DNA of 64,000 nt, from contig NW_004450464.1 in NCBI RefSeq assembly GCF_000321225.1, forward strand, positions 3,543,569 through 3,607,568, read 5' to 3'. Origin of the DNA: Odobenus rosmarus divergens (lineage: Eukaryota; Chordata; Mammalia; Carnivora; Odobenidae). This document shows, piece by piece, positions 23,137 to 34,110 of this stretch. The notes under the pieces are model-generated. The model worked only from the letters and a program-made list of their open reading frames with translations, was not told where the DNA came from and did no database searches. Positions within the stretch are counted from its first letter, which is position 1. Each line of letters opens with the position of its first letter. Position numbers and translations under genes: made by a program.

Positions 23137-23331
23137 GGGCACCTGGGTGGCTCAGTTGGTTGGGCGACTGCCTTCGGCTCAGGTCATGATCCTGGAGTCC
23201 CAGGATCGAGTCCCTCATCGGGCTCCCTGCTTAGCAGGGAGTCTGCTTCTCCCTCTGACCTTCCCCCCCTCATGTTCTCTCTCTCTATCTCATTCTCTCT
23301 CTCAAATAAATAAATAAAATCTAAAAAAAAA
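23137..23331 (+). mobile_element. CAN-SINE
   Basis: It begins GGGCACCTGGGTGGCTCAG and ends with AAATAAATAAATAAAATCT and poly(A). The 15-bp duplication AAAAGATAGATTTGG is at 23122-23136 and 23329-23343, its first As merging with the tail. Its body is of the 'CATGATCCTGGAGTCCCAGG' type, as at 5392. Confidence 0.94.
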
Positions 23332-23695
23332 AGATAGATTTGGACGCTACCCTGACAGAAGCATGCCCATAAATTAAGATAAAATGTAATCAACAGTTTT
23401 GAATTCCCTCAGATATGCATACATGTCAGTGAGTTAAAAAGACCCAAAGAAAGAGAAGCACCAGGAAAGGAATGTACTGGAAGGAGTGAGCTTTCCAATT
23501 TTGTCATGTGGTATATGAAAAAGAGACTAGTGGGAAGTAAGAGTGAGACCAGGCTCCTCCCAAGCTAAGGAGTTTAAACTTGATTCTCCAGATCAGCACT
23601 GTTCAATTAGAAAAATAATGGGAGCCACCAATGCAAATCACAAATGTAATTTTAAATTTTCTAGTAGCCATATTGAAAATGTAAAAAGAAGCAGG

Positions 23696-24182
23696 TGGGT
23701 AGTCAGCCCCCAAGATGACCCCTGGTGAGTCATGTTCTTACACAACCCCTTTCATCAGTGGATTTGGGCTGGCCCTGTGCGGCCAGTAGAATATAGCAAA
23801 AGTGATGATGTGTGACTTATGCACATGGGTCATTGCAAGTAGTGCAGCTTCAGCCTTGGTCTGTTGGATCACTTTTTCTGCAGGAAGTCAGCTATCATGA
23901 CACAAAGGCACTCAAGAAGCCCCATGGAGAGGCCCCCAGCCAACAGATCGAACCAACCTGACAGCCATATGAGTAAACCACTTTAGAAAGGATCCTCTAG
24001 TCCTGGTTAGCCTAGCAGATAATCTGACAGCAACTGCATGAAAACATGCAAGTGAGAACTGCCCCGTCACGGTCTTTCCAAGGTCCTGAACAAAAACTAG
24101 AAGAGATAATAAATAATTCCTGTTGTTTAATACCACTAAGTTTTAGTTGTGATTGGTTATGCAACAATAGTTAACCATACCG
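23696..24182 (+). mobile_element. MLT1-type LTR (ERVL-MaLR), solo
   Basis: It starts TGGGTAGTCAGCCCCCAAG, typical of MLT1. It contains 'AGAATATAGCAAAAGTGATG', 'CCCCATGGAGAGGCCC', and near the 3' end 'GAGATAATAAATAATTCCTG' followed by 'TTGTTTAATACCACTAAG', which holds the polyadenylation signal region. It ends at about CAATAGTTAACCATACCG, as MLT1 ends. Only the LTR is present, with no internal region or viral gene. It is about 485 bp and moderately diverged. Confidence 0.8.
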
Positions 24183-24185
24183 TGG

Positions 24186-24500
24186 TGAAATAAATTATGG
24201 TTCCTCCATACCTTGGAATACCCTATAGCAATGAAAATATCCTACAGCAGTGTGCAGTTATTTGCAGCTATCTCTGGTTAATTTTAAAAAACAAACTATT
24301 AAGTAGCATGTATTACATGATCTTATATATTTTTTGTAAATGACTTTTGTATGGATAGAGAAGATACTGAAAGCATAGTCACCAAAATATAAATAGGAAA
24401 TATTTATAATGGTGAGACTATGGATCATTTTCATTATATTCTTTCTAACTTTAAGTATTATCTAACATTTTTATCAATGACCATGTACTTATTTTATAAT
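24186..24500 (+). mobile_element. Old L1M/HAL1-type LINE 3' end
   Basis: 'TAAATTATGGTTCCTCCATA' and 'CCTTGGAATACCCTATAGCA' match the L1M segment 'aaattatggtacatccatacaatggaatactatgcagc'. The end, 'TATTTTATAATAAAAAGG', is A-rich. The hAT sequence resumes with AAAAGGAAGCAG at about 24502, a near copy of AAAAGAAGCAG at about 23684-23694 on the far side of the LTR. This may be the target duplication of this L1. Confidence 0.6.
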
Positions 24501-24900
24501 AAAAAGGAAGCAGTTGAAATTTGTTTTAATAACATATTTTATTTAATTCCATATATCCACAATGTTATCATTTCAACATGTAATTGGTATAAAATTATTA
24601 ATGAGATAGGTTGTTTTTGTTTTGTTTTGCTTACTAACTGTTCAAAATCTATTGTGCAATTTACACTTTTAGGACATTTTAATTCAGACCAACCACGTTT
24701 CAAGGGATCAATAGTCCCATGTGGCTAGTGGCTGGCATGCTGGACAGCACAACTCTGAGGAGTGAGGAATCACTAGTGGTTTGGGAGCAAAAGAGTCATG
24801 GTATCAGAGTGGAGCTTCAGATCAGCCATGTTATTACATGAGATAAGTTGGAGACGTTGGAAAGGGAGAGAACATTTAATAGGGCATTCCAGTAATGGGT

Positions 24901-25575
24901 AACATGTAAAGAAAATCTGACCTGTCATGGAAACAGAAAAGGGGATAAAGGAATTACAGTAGAGGTGATGTTTACGAATGCTTATTCTATACACAGTACT
25001 TTTACAGTACCCTGCCGATGTGGATAGAAGCAGGTAACAGATATTTTCTCCAATGTCATCAAGTATGTCACCCAAATAGAGACAGCCACACAGCTTTCTT
25101 CAAGTGGAAAAATCTTTAGTCAGAAGATACTCAAATTGCATATATAAACATAGAGGGAGAAAAAAGCAAAAGTTTTGCAGTAAAGGCTTCTTCCTGGAAT
25201 TTTTCACTTCTCCCAGTTTCTAGAGATAAACACAGAAAGATATCTTTTTAACAGAGCGAAAATGTCTGAAACTTTCTTGGTACTGACAACTCAAAATACA
25301 GAATTCTATTTCATTGGAATTTGTAAACTGAGAAAAAATATTTTTATGAGTATAAAAGGAGCCAAGAAGGGACTACATCCCTGAACCTGCCACAGAATCA
25401 GAAATTTAAATGTATCTCAGGACCCATTTTTTTTGTCACAAGAGAAATAATTCTATTGAGTCATTAAGAAAATAGGGTTCTAGCTACAGTAGTTCACACA
25501 TATACATTTTAATGAATGAATCTTGCCATTAGGCAGGCTCTTGTGTATAAACCACTGTATCTGAGAGGGACTTTA
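24901..25575. other. Unannotated non-coding sequence
   Basis: There is no gene or clear repeat. A 100-codon minus-strand frame (24773-25075) lies partly on the L2 relic and is not coding. Confidence 0.5.
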
Positions 25576-25579
25576 TTGT

Positions 25580-25790
25580 TTTAAAGTGTTTCACATCCAT
25601 TATTACATATGATTTTTTTTTCCAGTAACTCCCTTGACATAGCATTATTATCTACATTTTTGCAGATGAGGAAATTGAAATTCTGAGAGAAGTAATTTGT
25701 CCTCAGTCACAGAAATTCATAGGCCAGATCAGAAATAAGAATCCCAGGCATTTGAATTCGAGTCTAAACACTTTGCCAGGACTCACCATA
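25580..25790 (-). repeat. MIR, well preserved
   Basis: Antisense MIR blocks appear in order: 'CATAGCATTATTATCTACAT', 'TTTTGCAGATGAGGAAATTG', 'GAGAGAAGTAATTTGTCCTC', 'AGGCCAGATCAGAAATAAG' and 'CATTTGAATTCGAGTCTAAA'. The central 'cagatgaggaaactgaggc' core is clear. Confidence 0.8.
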
Positions 25791-26497
25791 GCAGATAAGA
25801 CTTCCATTTCCAATAAATTGAGAATTAACCATGTTGGTAGTTACAGCCAAACAGAATATTCCCAGTCTCTTAGGAATAGATGATAGGCATTTTAGAGTGG
25901 ATGAATTTTTAAATGTTAGATATTAAGATGAACAAATATGGGGATGTATGAGGAAAAACCAGAAGGAAGAGAATTAATGATTCCATTTCCCTCAAAACTT
26001 GGCTGCTGCAGCAGTGAGTCTGTAATACCTCGTGACAGTAGAATAATACTAATCATAATATCCACTGTCACTAGTAAAATGTTGAAGAATGAGACTAGAC
26101 CATATAATAACTTTTTTAAAATGTCCGTATAAAGACAGCAATATTGCAAAGTAAAAAGGACCATAAAGTTAACATCGATTGAACTTTTTAATGATAACGG
26201 TATGTTTAGTATTTTTTCCATATTCCATAGTGAGACATTTTCTATAAAGTATTTTAGATTACATATGAAGGTGCCAATATAAAGCGATAGACTCAGAAAA
26301 ACATAGTTCCTACAGTGATTCATTTGCTACAGATGTTTTGAGTAACTATAATGCATTTAGCACAATACCAAGTACCTAGTAAGTGCTCAAGTTTATGTAG
26401 TATTACTAACACTTTGAGTAAAGGAAATACCAAATAAGGTAATGGATGTGAAAGTAGTTTGAAGACAATAAAAGAAGGTACAAATAAAGGCATGATT
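25791..26497. other. Unannotated non-coding sequence
   Basis: I recognise nothing here. The 135-codon minus-strand frame at 25916-26323 is Leu/Ile/Ser-rich, as expected from AT-rich DNA, with no domain or context. Confidence 0.5.
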
Positions 26498-26512
26498 AAA
26501 ATGAGTCAAGTT

Positions 26513-26683
26513 GGAGGCACTTGGGTGGCTCAGTCGGTTAAGCTTCTGCCTTTGGCTCAGGTCATGATCCTGGGGCCCTGGGATCAAGCCCCATATCAGG
26601 CTTCTCTGCTCAGCAGTGAGGGGGGGCGAGGAGAGGGTCTGCTCTCTCTCTCTCCAATGAATAAACAAAAAATCTTTTTAAAA
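26513..26683 (+). mobile_element. CAN-SINE, diverged
   Basis: The head is GGAGGCACTTGGGTGGCTCAG and the tail AATAAACAAAAAATC. The duplication is imperfect: AAAATGAGTCAAGTTG before (26498-26513) and AAAATGAGACAAGTTG after (26682-26697), one mismatch. The shortened CT region and the substitutions make this the oldest-looking of the nine CAN-SINEs. Confidence 0.9.
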
Positions 26684-26697
26684 AATGAGACAAGTTG

Positions 26698-26855
26698 TTC
26701 AACGGGTACAGAGTTTCAGATTTGCAGGATGAAAAAGTACTGGAGATTTGTTTCACAACAACATGAAGATACTTAACACTGCTGAACTGTCCACATAAAC
26801 ATAATTAAGATGGCAAATGTTCAGTTGTGTGTTTTATCCCAATAAACACAAATGA
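26698..26855 (+). repeat. L1M 3'-end fragment
   Basis: 'ATGAAGATACTTAACACTGC' then 'TGAACTGTCCACATAAACAT' and 'AATTAAGATGGCAAATGTTC' match the L1M tail 'gtacttaatgccactgaactgtacacttaaaaatggttaaaatgg'. It ends TATCCCAATAAACACAAA. Confidence 0.65.
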
Positions 26856-29312
26856 GGCACCACAGCTGGAGGAAGAATTGGACAGGCTTCCTATCATTAG
26901 CATGTTATCAAGTGCCCTTTCCCTCCATAGCTATCACATTGTGCTGGATTCCCTGTGCTCTCTTCTTCCACAGGTAGGTTAATTTGAGGCCACCAGGGTT
27001 CACAGATCAGCTGACTGCTACAACCTTTCTATTTGTAGTCCTTAAAAATGTTAAAGAAAATAGAGTCACCACTCTGCAAATAGAAAACCACATCCAGGAA
27101 ATTTCCCTCATTCAAAACCAGTGCTAATAGCAGCAACAACTAAAAGCATTAACACAAGTTTCTCAGGCCCTGAGAGAAATGTACATGAAGACAAGGAAAG
27201 TCAGACAAAATATCCGTTAAGAAATGTAATGTGGAAACTCTTCTATGTCATTTAATTCTACTTGCAATCCCTTTCCTGGGATTCTTCCTTCACAGCTATT
27301 GTGGTACAACTCTGAACACTTTAATATAAAGTGAAAAAGAGTCAGATGTTTCACTTATAGGAAGTCAAGCATTTGGACATTTGGGACAAAAGTCATTGAT
27401 TAGTTGATATTTGACCCCTGTACACCATTTTGAGTGTATTTGTTACCTTCTTTATCCTAATAATCTCAAGAATTGTAAAAGGATGTATGCTGAGGAAAGA
27501 ATGATGTAAATTGTTAGGTATAGAGTTTCTGCAATATTAGAAACATGTTAGAATATTTATCAAATTTCAATATCCTGCATTTATTTTGCAATCAAACAGA
27601 GCCCCTGTAAGAAAGAATGCGGGCAATAGCAGGCAAGGGACCCAGGCTGTTAGGAATCTTTTGACTCTATTAAATAGGTCCATTTACGCCACAGCTGGAT
27701 TCTTTGTTGGATTGTTTCTTTCTCTAGTGAATGCAGGTGAGCCTGAGGAGTTTATAAATGATTTTCTGAGTAGGAAAAATGGGAGATTAAACTTTAGCAT
27801 GCTTTAGTCTGATCTCCTAAGAGGCAGGTATTTAATCTTGCTGAAGTGTCTTGATGCACATTATTTGACTAAATGAGAAGGCAAAATATTTGACAGGACA
27901 ATAAGACTAATATATATTTTTTTATTTCTTGACATTCTGCATTTATTTGGGAATAAATCTGCAAATTTCTGCTCAACATAGTCAGTATACATATCACGAG
28001 GGGCTACACCCATAGAAATAAATTTATATATCCATGAACCTGAAAGCCATGTGAAGCCCTTAGCAGTCTACAAGAATGCATGATGACTGCAGTAAAAAAT
28101 ATTTATCCCACAAGTGAGGAGAGGATTGATTGCTCTAGAGAGCTCATGCCATAACTAATTCACAGAGACTCTTTCTTATGACGAAGATAAATAGTCTATA
28201 TCATTCTGACCCATAAAGTATACTGTTTTTACAACAAACTTATTATAATAATTCATCTTAAATGCCTTATGAACATATTTTCTTGTGATTTTCAAACAAG
28301 AATCATTTGGTATTCTTGTTTTCAAAACAAGTTTGGGGATTAAAAATGATAAGTAGCATTAAGTAGCATTGTTATGTTTGCTTCAGAAATATAGAGATAT
28401 AATATTGCATATAAGATGTAAATGTTCCCTTCTTAATATTTACCAAAGAAATATTATTGTGCACATTCCTGGGTATTTTTGCACTTTAAAGCTCATTTGG
28501 GGAGATACTGAAGCTGCATACAGGCGGCTTTATTCACAAATGAACAAATGGGCAATAACTAATCCCTGGTGTGATTTTTTAATCCAAGTAAAAATAATTT
28601 CCAATTTCTTCTCATGCACTGCTTTACCACTGCTCTGTCAATTTGAAACTCATTTTTTATTAAAAAGTAAAGGCATATGCTTATTACCTCTATAAATTCT
28701 TTGACACTTTTTTTAATCCATTATTAGAAGTTTGGCATTTTGTCTTTTTTTAATTAGAAAGTTGATGGAAGGTAGAAGTGCATAATAGAGTATCTGGGGA
28801 TAGGGCACTGTGAAAGCTTTTTAATAAACCATTTTTCTTTTGGTTCATGTAAATCATCTTATCTGATGGCTTAGAACACATTTGAGTGCCTTGTGTACTA
28901 GGCTTAATGTTGGCAAAAAGGGGAGATATTTTAAATAGAAGTCTGAGTTACAATGGCATGAATTAGGAATGTTGGTGTTGATATCTTCTTAGACTTACTG
29001 ATTTCATAGACTGTTAGCCTGAATTAGAGTTAATAGTAACTGCAGGCATCAACTGATAAGAAAATCAAACACAAATAAGTAAATTTTCCCAAATCACACA
29101 GATAATTAAGCACAAACAAAGAAAAGCTAAACAAATACATTTCTATTCTTACTGTTTGAAGGAGATGCAATTGGGAAGGGAAAAATCAAAGTAGCTACAT
29201 GAATTTTTTTGGATACAATTTCCTCAAATATGATGTCCAAGCATGTAAGACAAAGGACTGTAGAGCTAGGCATTGGTTTCTGCATCACTACATTTGGGGT
29301 CACTTAAACAAA
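26856..29312. other. Unannotated non-coding sequence
   Basis: There is no gene and no clear repeat. A perfect 10-bp tandem pair, AAGTAGCATT, lies at 28351-28370. The open frames (27586-27807 and 28369-28695) have no recognisable features. Confidence 0.45.
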
Positions 29313-29323
29313 GACTGGCTTTT

Positions 29324-29757
29324 AATTTTTTTATTGAGGTATACTTGACATATAACACTATATTAGTTTCCAGTGTACAACATAGTGATTTGGTAATACT
29401 GCAAATGATCACTACAGTAAGTCTAGTTAACATTCATCACCATTTTTTTCTTATGATGAGAACTTTTAAGATCTTCTTTCTTAGTAACTTTCAAATATGC
29501 AATTCATGGGGCATCTGGGTGCTCAGTGGGTTAGTCGTCTGCCTTCAGCTCGAGTCATGATCTTAGGGTCCTGTGATCAAGCCCCACATGGAAACCAACT
29601 TCAGGCTCTCTGCTCAGCATGGAGTCTGCTTCTCCTCCCTCTGGCCTTCCCCTGCTGCTTGTGCTCTTTCTCTCTCTCTCTCTCTCTCTCAAATAAATAA
29701 ATAAATAAATAAGTGAAATCTTTTTAAAAATATGCAATTCAGTATTATTAACTGTAG
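29324..29757 (-). mobile_element. 5'-truncated L1 carrying a nested CAN-SINE
   Basis: Antisense L1 3'-UTR text is clear: 'TTTATTGAGGTATACTTGAC', 'GTTTCCAGTGTACAACATAG', 'CAGTAAGTCTAGTTAACATT', 'GATGAGAACTTTTAAGATCT' and, after the SINE, 'AGTATTATTAACTGTAG'. The L1 itself is only about 210 bp. GACTGGCTTTT before it (29313-29323) and GACTGGCTTTTT after it (29758-29769) are the target duplication. No ORF is included. Confidence 0.8.
29507..29727 (+). mobile_element. CAN-SINE nested in an L1
   Basis: The head is TGGGGCATCTGGGTGCTCAG, one G lost from 'GGTGGCTCAG'. The tail is a long AAATAAATAAATAAATAAAT run with poly(A). A perfect 14-bp duplication, AAATATGCAATTCA, lies at 29493-29506 and 29728-29741, inside the L1. 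It carries an extra stretch ('CATGGAAACCAACTTCAGGC') in the middle compared with its relatives. Confidence 0.95.
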
Positions 29758-29769
29758 GACTGGCTTTTT

Positions 29770-32084
29770 AACAGCCTTGGCCAACACATTCTTTTCCTAG
29801 AAGAGCTGCAAAACTTTCTGTAATCTCACATTTGGAGCTCCGTGTTTGGAGGGTCATTTCTAGTCTGAGTACTTTCTAGAGGTCTGAACTTATTGAAATG
29901 AGTCACTTGGTTCAGTCCAGTTGGTCACTGGCCTGCTAAAATCTATGATTCCATCTCTGCCCGAATTGGTAGGTGATAGAACATAGCCTTGGTGGATTTT
30001 TTCATTCTTTTTCTTACTGACCATTGGTATTCATCCTCTTTCTATATGTGGCAATAATGCTAATGGTAAGGATTATTTTATAGAAATATGGCACCAGTTT
30101 AGAGTCCTCAGAGGACTTTTGCATAGAGCAGTTACAGTGATTGATTGATTGATCAGTTGGTTGGTTGAGTCTCACCCTAACAATCTGAGAGTGTATAAGA
30201 AGCCATACCAGGGAGTATTGCCGTCAATAGGTTGCAAGATTTGCAAGCGGTCATACATTTATTAAGCAACTGCTAAGCACCGGAGGCTGTGTTAGGCCAA
30301 TTCATTATGGTGAAGCCAGGACTGGAACATACAGCCTGTGATTCTTAGCCCTGTACTTCCCATTGTCTACACCCACATAGGGCTGAAGCTTCCTTGAGAC
30401 CTATTAACTGGCCTTCCAGTTTCCACTATCCATTAGTCTGTTCTCAGTTCAGAGGAGCAGATCTTGTCCCATCCTGGTGGGAGGGCCTAATCAGCTCAGG
30501 TGAGGAGCCGCTTGACCCACGGAGTGACAGGAAATGGTGTGCCCCATTAGAGGCACTGCAATGCTCCATCTTATCAACAGAAGCCGTTCAATTGTACGCA
30601 CCTGAAAAATGAAGCTTCCCTGAAAATCTCCACTTGATCTGATGTCTGTCGACTCTGGGCATCCTGAGCCCCATCTTGAAGCCATCTGAAGTAGAGCATC
30701 TATCTGTGTTGTATGTGATTTCATCTCCGTGGCAGAGTGATTCGGCAAGTTAGAGAACCCTGATATATTAAACGAATAATAAAAGTGGAACCAGCTCACA
30801 AATGCTTTAAATATCCTATTTTATGAAAGATCTCATATAAATAGGTAATTCTGTTCACGAAAAGCAACTATATTTTCAATAATGCAGGAAAAGATTGTTT
30901 TTTCAGTTTGGGGCTGATGATTCATGTATCTGTGAGTGAAAAAGCAACAGTAAAAGGTAGGGCTTGGATTCTTCCCTATAAGCTATTTCTAAAATGTAAA
31001 TGTTTGTCTATTAAATGCACTTCAGTCACCAATATTAACATGCCTGGGAACAACAACAACAAAAAAGCCAGCAAATATTTATTATCATGAGTTATGTGCC
31101 CATACTCTGAATGCATAATAAAAAGTTATGGGAAGACTCAAATATTGCTGCTTAACTTTATCATGTATGGAGCTGTGGATTGTTTTTCTTCATTTATTAA
31201 TGCAAAAATGGATTCAAAAACAAGATTTGATCAAATGAGAAATTATCAATTTCTTTTTTTATTAAGGAGGACATTTTAAATGTACTTCTAAAAAACTACA
31301 GTTTTGGAATATATAAAACTTTTGCACACTAATGATACTACCAAACTATATATACTACTATTGTATAATAATTATACAATTATGCTATCATCTCCAAACT
31401 CTGCTCACCATGTAAATTGGCAACAGGGAACGAAAATTTAACTTGGCTCTTCCCCTTTTCTTCCTCTTTTCCAGTCATTTTAAATCACTTTAGATTATAA
31501 TTCTCTAGTAAATGGTCTAAGTAGGCAGCCAGGACTCTCCCAAAGCTTTTTAGGTGGGAAGAATATATGTACCTGACAGAAGTGTCCAATAAGTTCATTA
31601 AAGCCATCTTTAATATGTTCATCCTATACGCTCATAATCTTCCCCTTGGTGCCTGGCCCTGTATCTTTATGTGGTCCTCAGGTGCCTGCATTTGGAAACT
31701 CCACCTGAGCCCCCTCTCCCAAGGCTATGCTATATTTCCTAAATCTTTCTGTGTCCTTACCACCAACATAGGCCTGCTTTCTGAGCCAATTTTTTAAAAA
31801 AATGTATTTCTGGACCTTAAGCTAATGCATTATGCATCCTCAGTAAGGCAAAAATATACATTCTCAGAAGTAGCCTTACAAATTTTCTCCTATATATTTA
31901 TGCATATTTTATTTGTCTAACTAGGGGGGAAAAGATGACAGGGCAAGATAGTACGATGATACTCCACTGTATATTTAAGGTGATAGAAAGTATGGTCATG
32001 TTTTCCTTTTTAAATGCAACAAGAAAGAATACTCAAGTCCTACTCTGAGCCCTGCCACAAACTAACTGCAGTCTTTGCAACTCA
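29770..32084. other. Unannotated non-coding sequence
   Basis: There is no gene. A GATT-type simple tract lies at about 30140-30155. 'ACATTTATTAAGCAACTGCT' at about 30255 is L2- or MIR-like but short. Confidence 0.45.
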
Positions 32085-32205
32085 ATTATTTATGTCTCTT
32101 CCACTAGATTTTGAAATTCTTGAGTGTAGAATTTATGTCCATTTCATTTTTATCTTCGACAGTGCTTAGCACAATGCCAGTTGCATAGTAGATTCTCAAT
32201 ACACA
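32085..32205 (+). repeat. L2 3'-end fragment
   Basis: 'TATGTCTCTTCCACTAGATT', 'TCTTGAGTGTAGAATTTATG', 'GACAGTGCTTAGCACAATGC' and 'ATAGTAGATTCTCAATACAC' follow the L2 tail order in plus orientation. Confidence 0.65.
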
Positions 32206-32224
32206 GACATTTCCATTGGTTAGC

Positions 32225-33180
32225 AGACAGAGAATTAAGGGTGGACCCCAAAAAAGAAGTCAAAACTTTTTTTTAAAATGTAGATTTTTGTGTTATCAGC
32301 ATTGAGGTGCAACCCCAAGAACGCTGAGTGAATGGGATGGGGGAAGGTGAGAGACAGGGAGAGTGAAGACATCTGTTAAAGAACTTTGGGGCCATGAGGT
32401 CCAGGGTGATTGTAAGAAGAGAAGACAATTAATCAGGCTTCTAAGGTACATCAGTTAAATAGAAAACAACCAGGTTAGTGCAATGTGTGGAAGCCCACAG
32501 AGGACATCATTGGAACAGTGGTTCTTTACCTGAGGCAGTTTTAACCCTCAGGGACATTTGGCAATGTCTGGAAATATTGCCGATTGCTGCCCCTGGGGGG
32601 CATGATGCTGGCATCCAGTGGGGGAGGCCAGGGATGCTGCTAAACATCCTGTAATGCATAGGACACCCCAGCAACAAAGACTTATCCAGCTTAAAATATC
32701 ATTAGTGCTGAGGTTGAGAAACTATGATTTATAAAGACCATTGAACAGTGTTAGAGAATCTGAGAAAAGGTCAATTTATTTGGTAATTAGGAAGCTAGTG
32801 GTGACTTTAAAAGAATAGTCTCCAAGTTGTGAGAGAATAGAGTTGGTGGAAGTAGGTAGCAAGACAGAGTTCACAAGACATGATGATTTCTGAGATGTTA
32901 AAAGAAGGTGGGTGGGAAGCAATGTTTGTTTTGTTGCTGAGCCAAGGGAAATTGAACCGATTTATACACCAAGAGAAAGGAGCCAGGAGAGAAAGAGGGA
33001 GAGAGAGAGAAATGTGTGAAAGAGAAGAGCAATACTACAAAAATAGGAAAATTAAGGTAAAAAGCACAAAAAGAAGTCAGGGCCAAGATGGTGTCAAAGG
33101 TGAGGATGAAGAAGGGGAGGATAGACAAATGAATGGAATTTGAAGGTGCAGAGATGAGACGCTAAAGAACTTCACAAGAG
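32225..33180 (-). repeat. Long L2 body, interrupted by MER5A
   Basis: Antisense L2 is suggested by 'GTGTTATCAGCATTGAGGTG', a 'TGGGGCCATGAGGTCCAGG' block, then after MER5A 'AAGACCATTGAACAGTGTTA', 'GGTAATTAGGAAGCTAGTGG' and 'TGACTTTAAAAGAATAGTCT'. These match consensus 'agaccattggatttagcaattaggaggtcactggtgacctt'. Similarity fades to the right. Purine-rich text (GAGAGAGAGA) at about 32995-33011 is internal. The frames here are shadows. Confidence 0.55.
32516..32726 (+). mobile_element. MER5A (hAT-Charlie MITE)
   Basis: Nearly the full MER5A order is present: CAGTGGTTCTTTACC, 'CAGGGACATTTGGCAATGTC', 'GAGGCCAGGGATGCTGCTAA', 'ACATCCTGTAATGCATAGGA', 'CAACAAAGACTTATCCAGC' and the terminal GAGGTTGAGAAAC. 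About 210 bp, slightly longer than typical. The 8-bp target duplication has decayed. It lies inside an L2 body. Confidence 0.92.
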
Positions 33181-33975
33181 ATGATCTTTCTCAGTGAAAT
33201 TGAAAAGTGTAAGTTGCTAAGACTAAATGGAGAGGTTTTGGGCTTGGAAACAAATTTGTAGCAGTCTGCATGAAAGATAGATAAGGAATAGGCTCACGAT
33301 GACTGAAAGAATCATGGAACAATGTTGTAAACTCAGCTGACATTGTGAAGCATCAAGAGTGGGTTTCAATCATCGCATTTAGAGTACCTCCTCTAAAAAT
33401 GCTTTGTAAACCAAAGGAAAGCAAAGAAAACTGATGTCCTGCTGGATTAAGGGCAAGGTGTCAGCAAGGTATCTGTGGTATAACACCAAGGGAATGAAAG
33501 GAGCTAAGAAGGACAAAGCTGAAAGAATGAACCATGGTTTATGGCTGAGTTAGGGGGTCAGGAAGACCATTGCCTGGGTGGTGGTGGGGGGGGTAAGGCT
33601 GGGGAGGACTGATAAACAAGGGAAGAAGGGATCAAGGAACTGGAAAATCTTGGAGAGGACAGAGAGCTGGTTCAGAAAGTGTGAGGGAAGACAAGAGGTT
33701 GTGATCAAGGGAACAATTCTGGGCAATGAGAACAACATTGCTTCTCTGTCACCATAGAAGGTGGAAGGATATTACCGGAGAGAAACATGTTCTATCTAAT
33801 GCCCTTATCTCTACAATCTCTCTCTTTTGTAGATATAATTAGAAACTGTCCCTATCATCAGGGAGATTATAGGGAAAATAGTCTATGAATTATTTCTTAA
33901 TTTGCTGGCCTACTTTGATCATTCTCTTCTGATAGTCGTAACTACACGATGTCTACAATCCATTCTTTTCAAGCT
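33181..33975. other. Unannotated non-coding sequence
   Basis: G/A-rich text may continue the L2 relic, but similarity is too weak to claim. There is no gene. Confidence 0.4.
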
Positions 33976-33979
33976 CAAA

Positions 33980-34110
33980 TACAGATCTAGTCCAGGATCT
34001 GCATTTGACTCTACCCTTACTAGATAAGTAACCTCAGGCAAGACATTTCACCAAACTTACTTTTGTTTCATCTGCAAAATGGGAGTAATGAACAAGACTG
34101 TTTTGAAGGC
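33980..34110 (+). repeat. MIR fragment
   Basis: 'GATCTGCATTTGACTCTACC', 'CTTACTAGATAAGTAACCTC' and 'TTTCATCTGCAAAATGGGAG' match plus-strand MIR in order. An ATATATATAT tract follows at about 34125. Confidence 0.75.

Larger units (their letters stand above)
23594..24756. mobile_element. hAT-Charlie-like DNA transposon in two pieces
   Basis: Piece one, 23594 to about 23695, starts CAGCACTGTTCAATTAGAAA and includes 'TTTTCTAGTAGCCATATTG'. Piece two, about 24501-24756, includes 'AACATATTTTATTTAATTCC', 'ATCATTTCAACATGTAATTG', 'CCCATGTGGCTAGTGGCTGG' and ends CTGGACAGCAC. The 'ctgtccaatagaa' and 'tggctagtggctac...ttggacag' ends are typical of MER20/MER58-like hAT elements. The exact family was not resolved, and no clear 8-bp target duplication remains. 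Positions 23696-24500 are later insertions. Confidence 0.7.
23440..24900 (-). repeat. L2 internal fragment, split by a 1.16-kb transposon nest
   Basis: The left part (23440-23593) contains 'AAGGAGTTTAAACTTGATTC', matching antisense L2 'aaggagtttggactttatt'. The right part (from about 24757) contains 'AATCACTAGTGGTTTGGGAG' and 'CAAAAGAGTCATGGTATCAG', matching the next consensus blocks 'gccactggagggttttgagcag' and 'gagtgacatgatc'. The two parts are contiguous in L2, so everything between was inserted later. The right limit is approximate. Confidence 0.6.

Noticed and set aside
25916..26323. 135-codon minus-strand frame rich in Leu and Ile
   Set aside because: The composition is what AT-rich DNA gives. 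There is no signal, domain or neighbouring exon.
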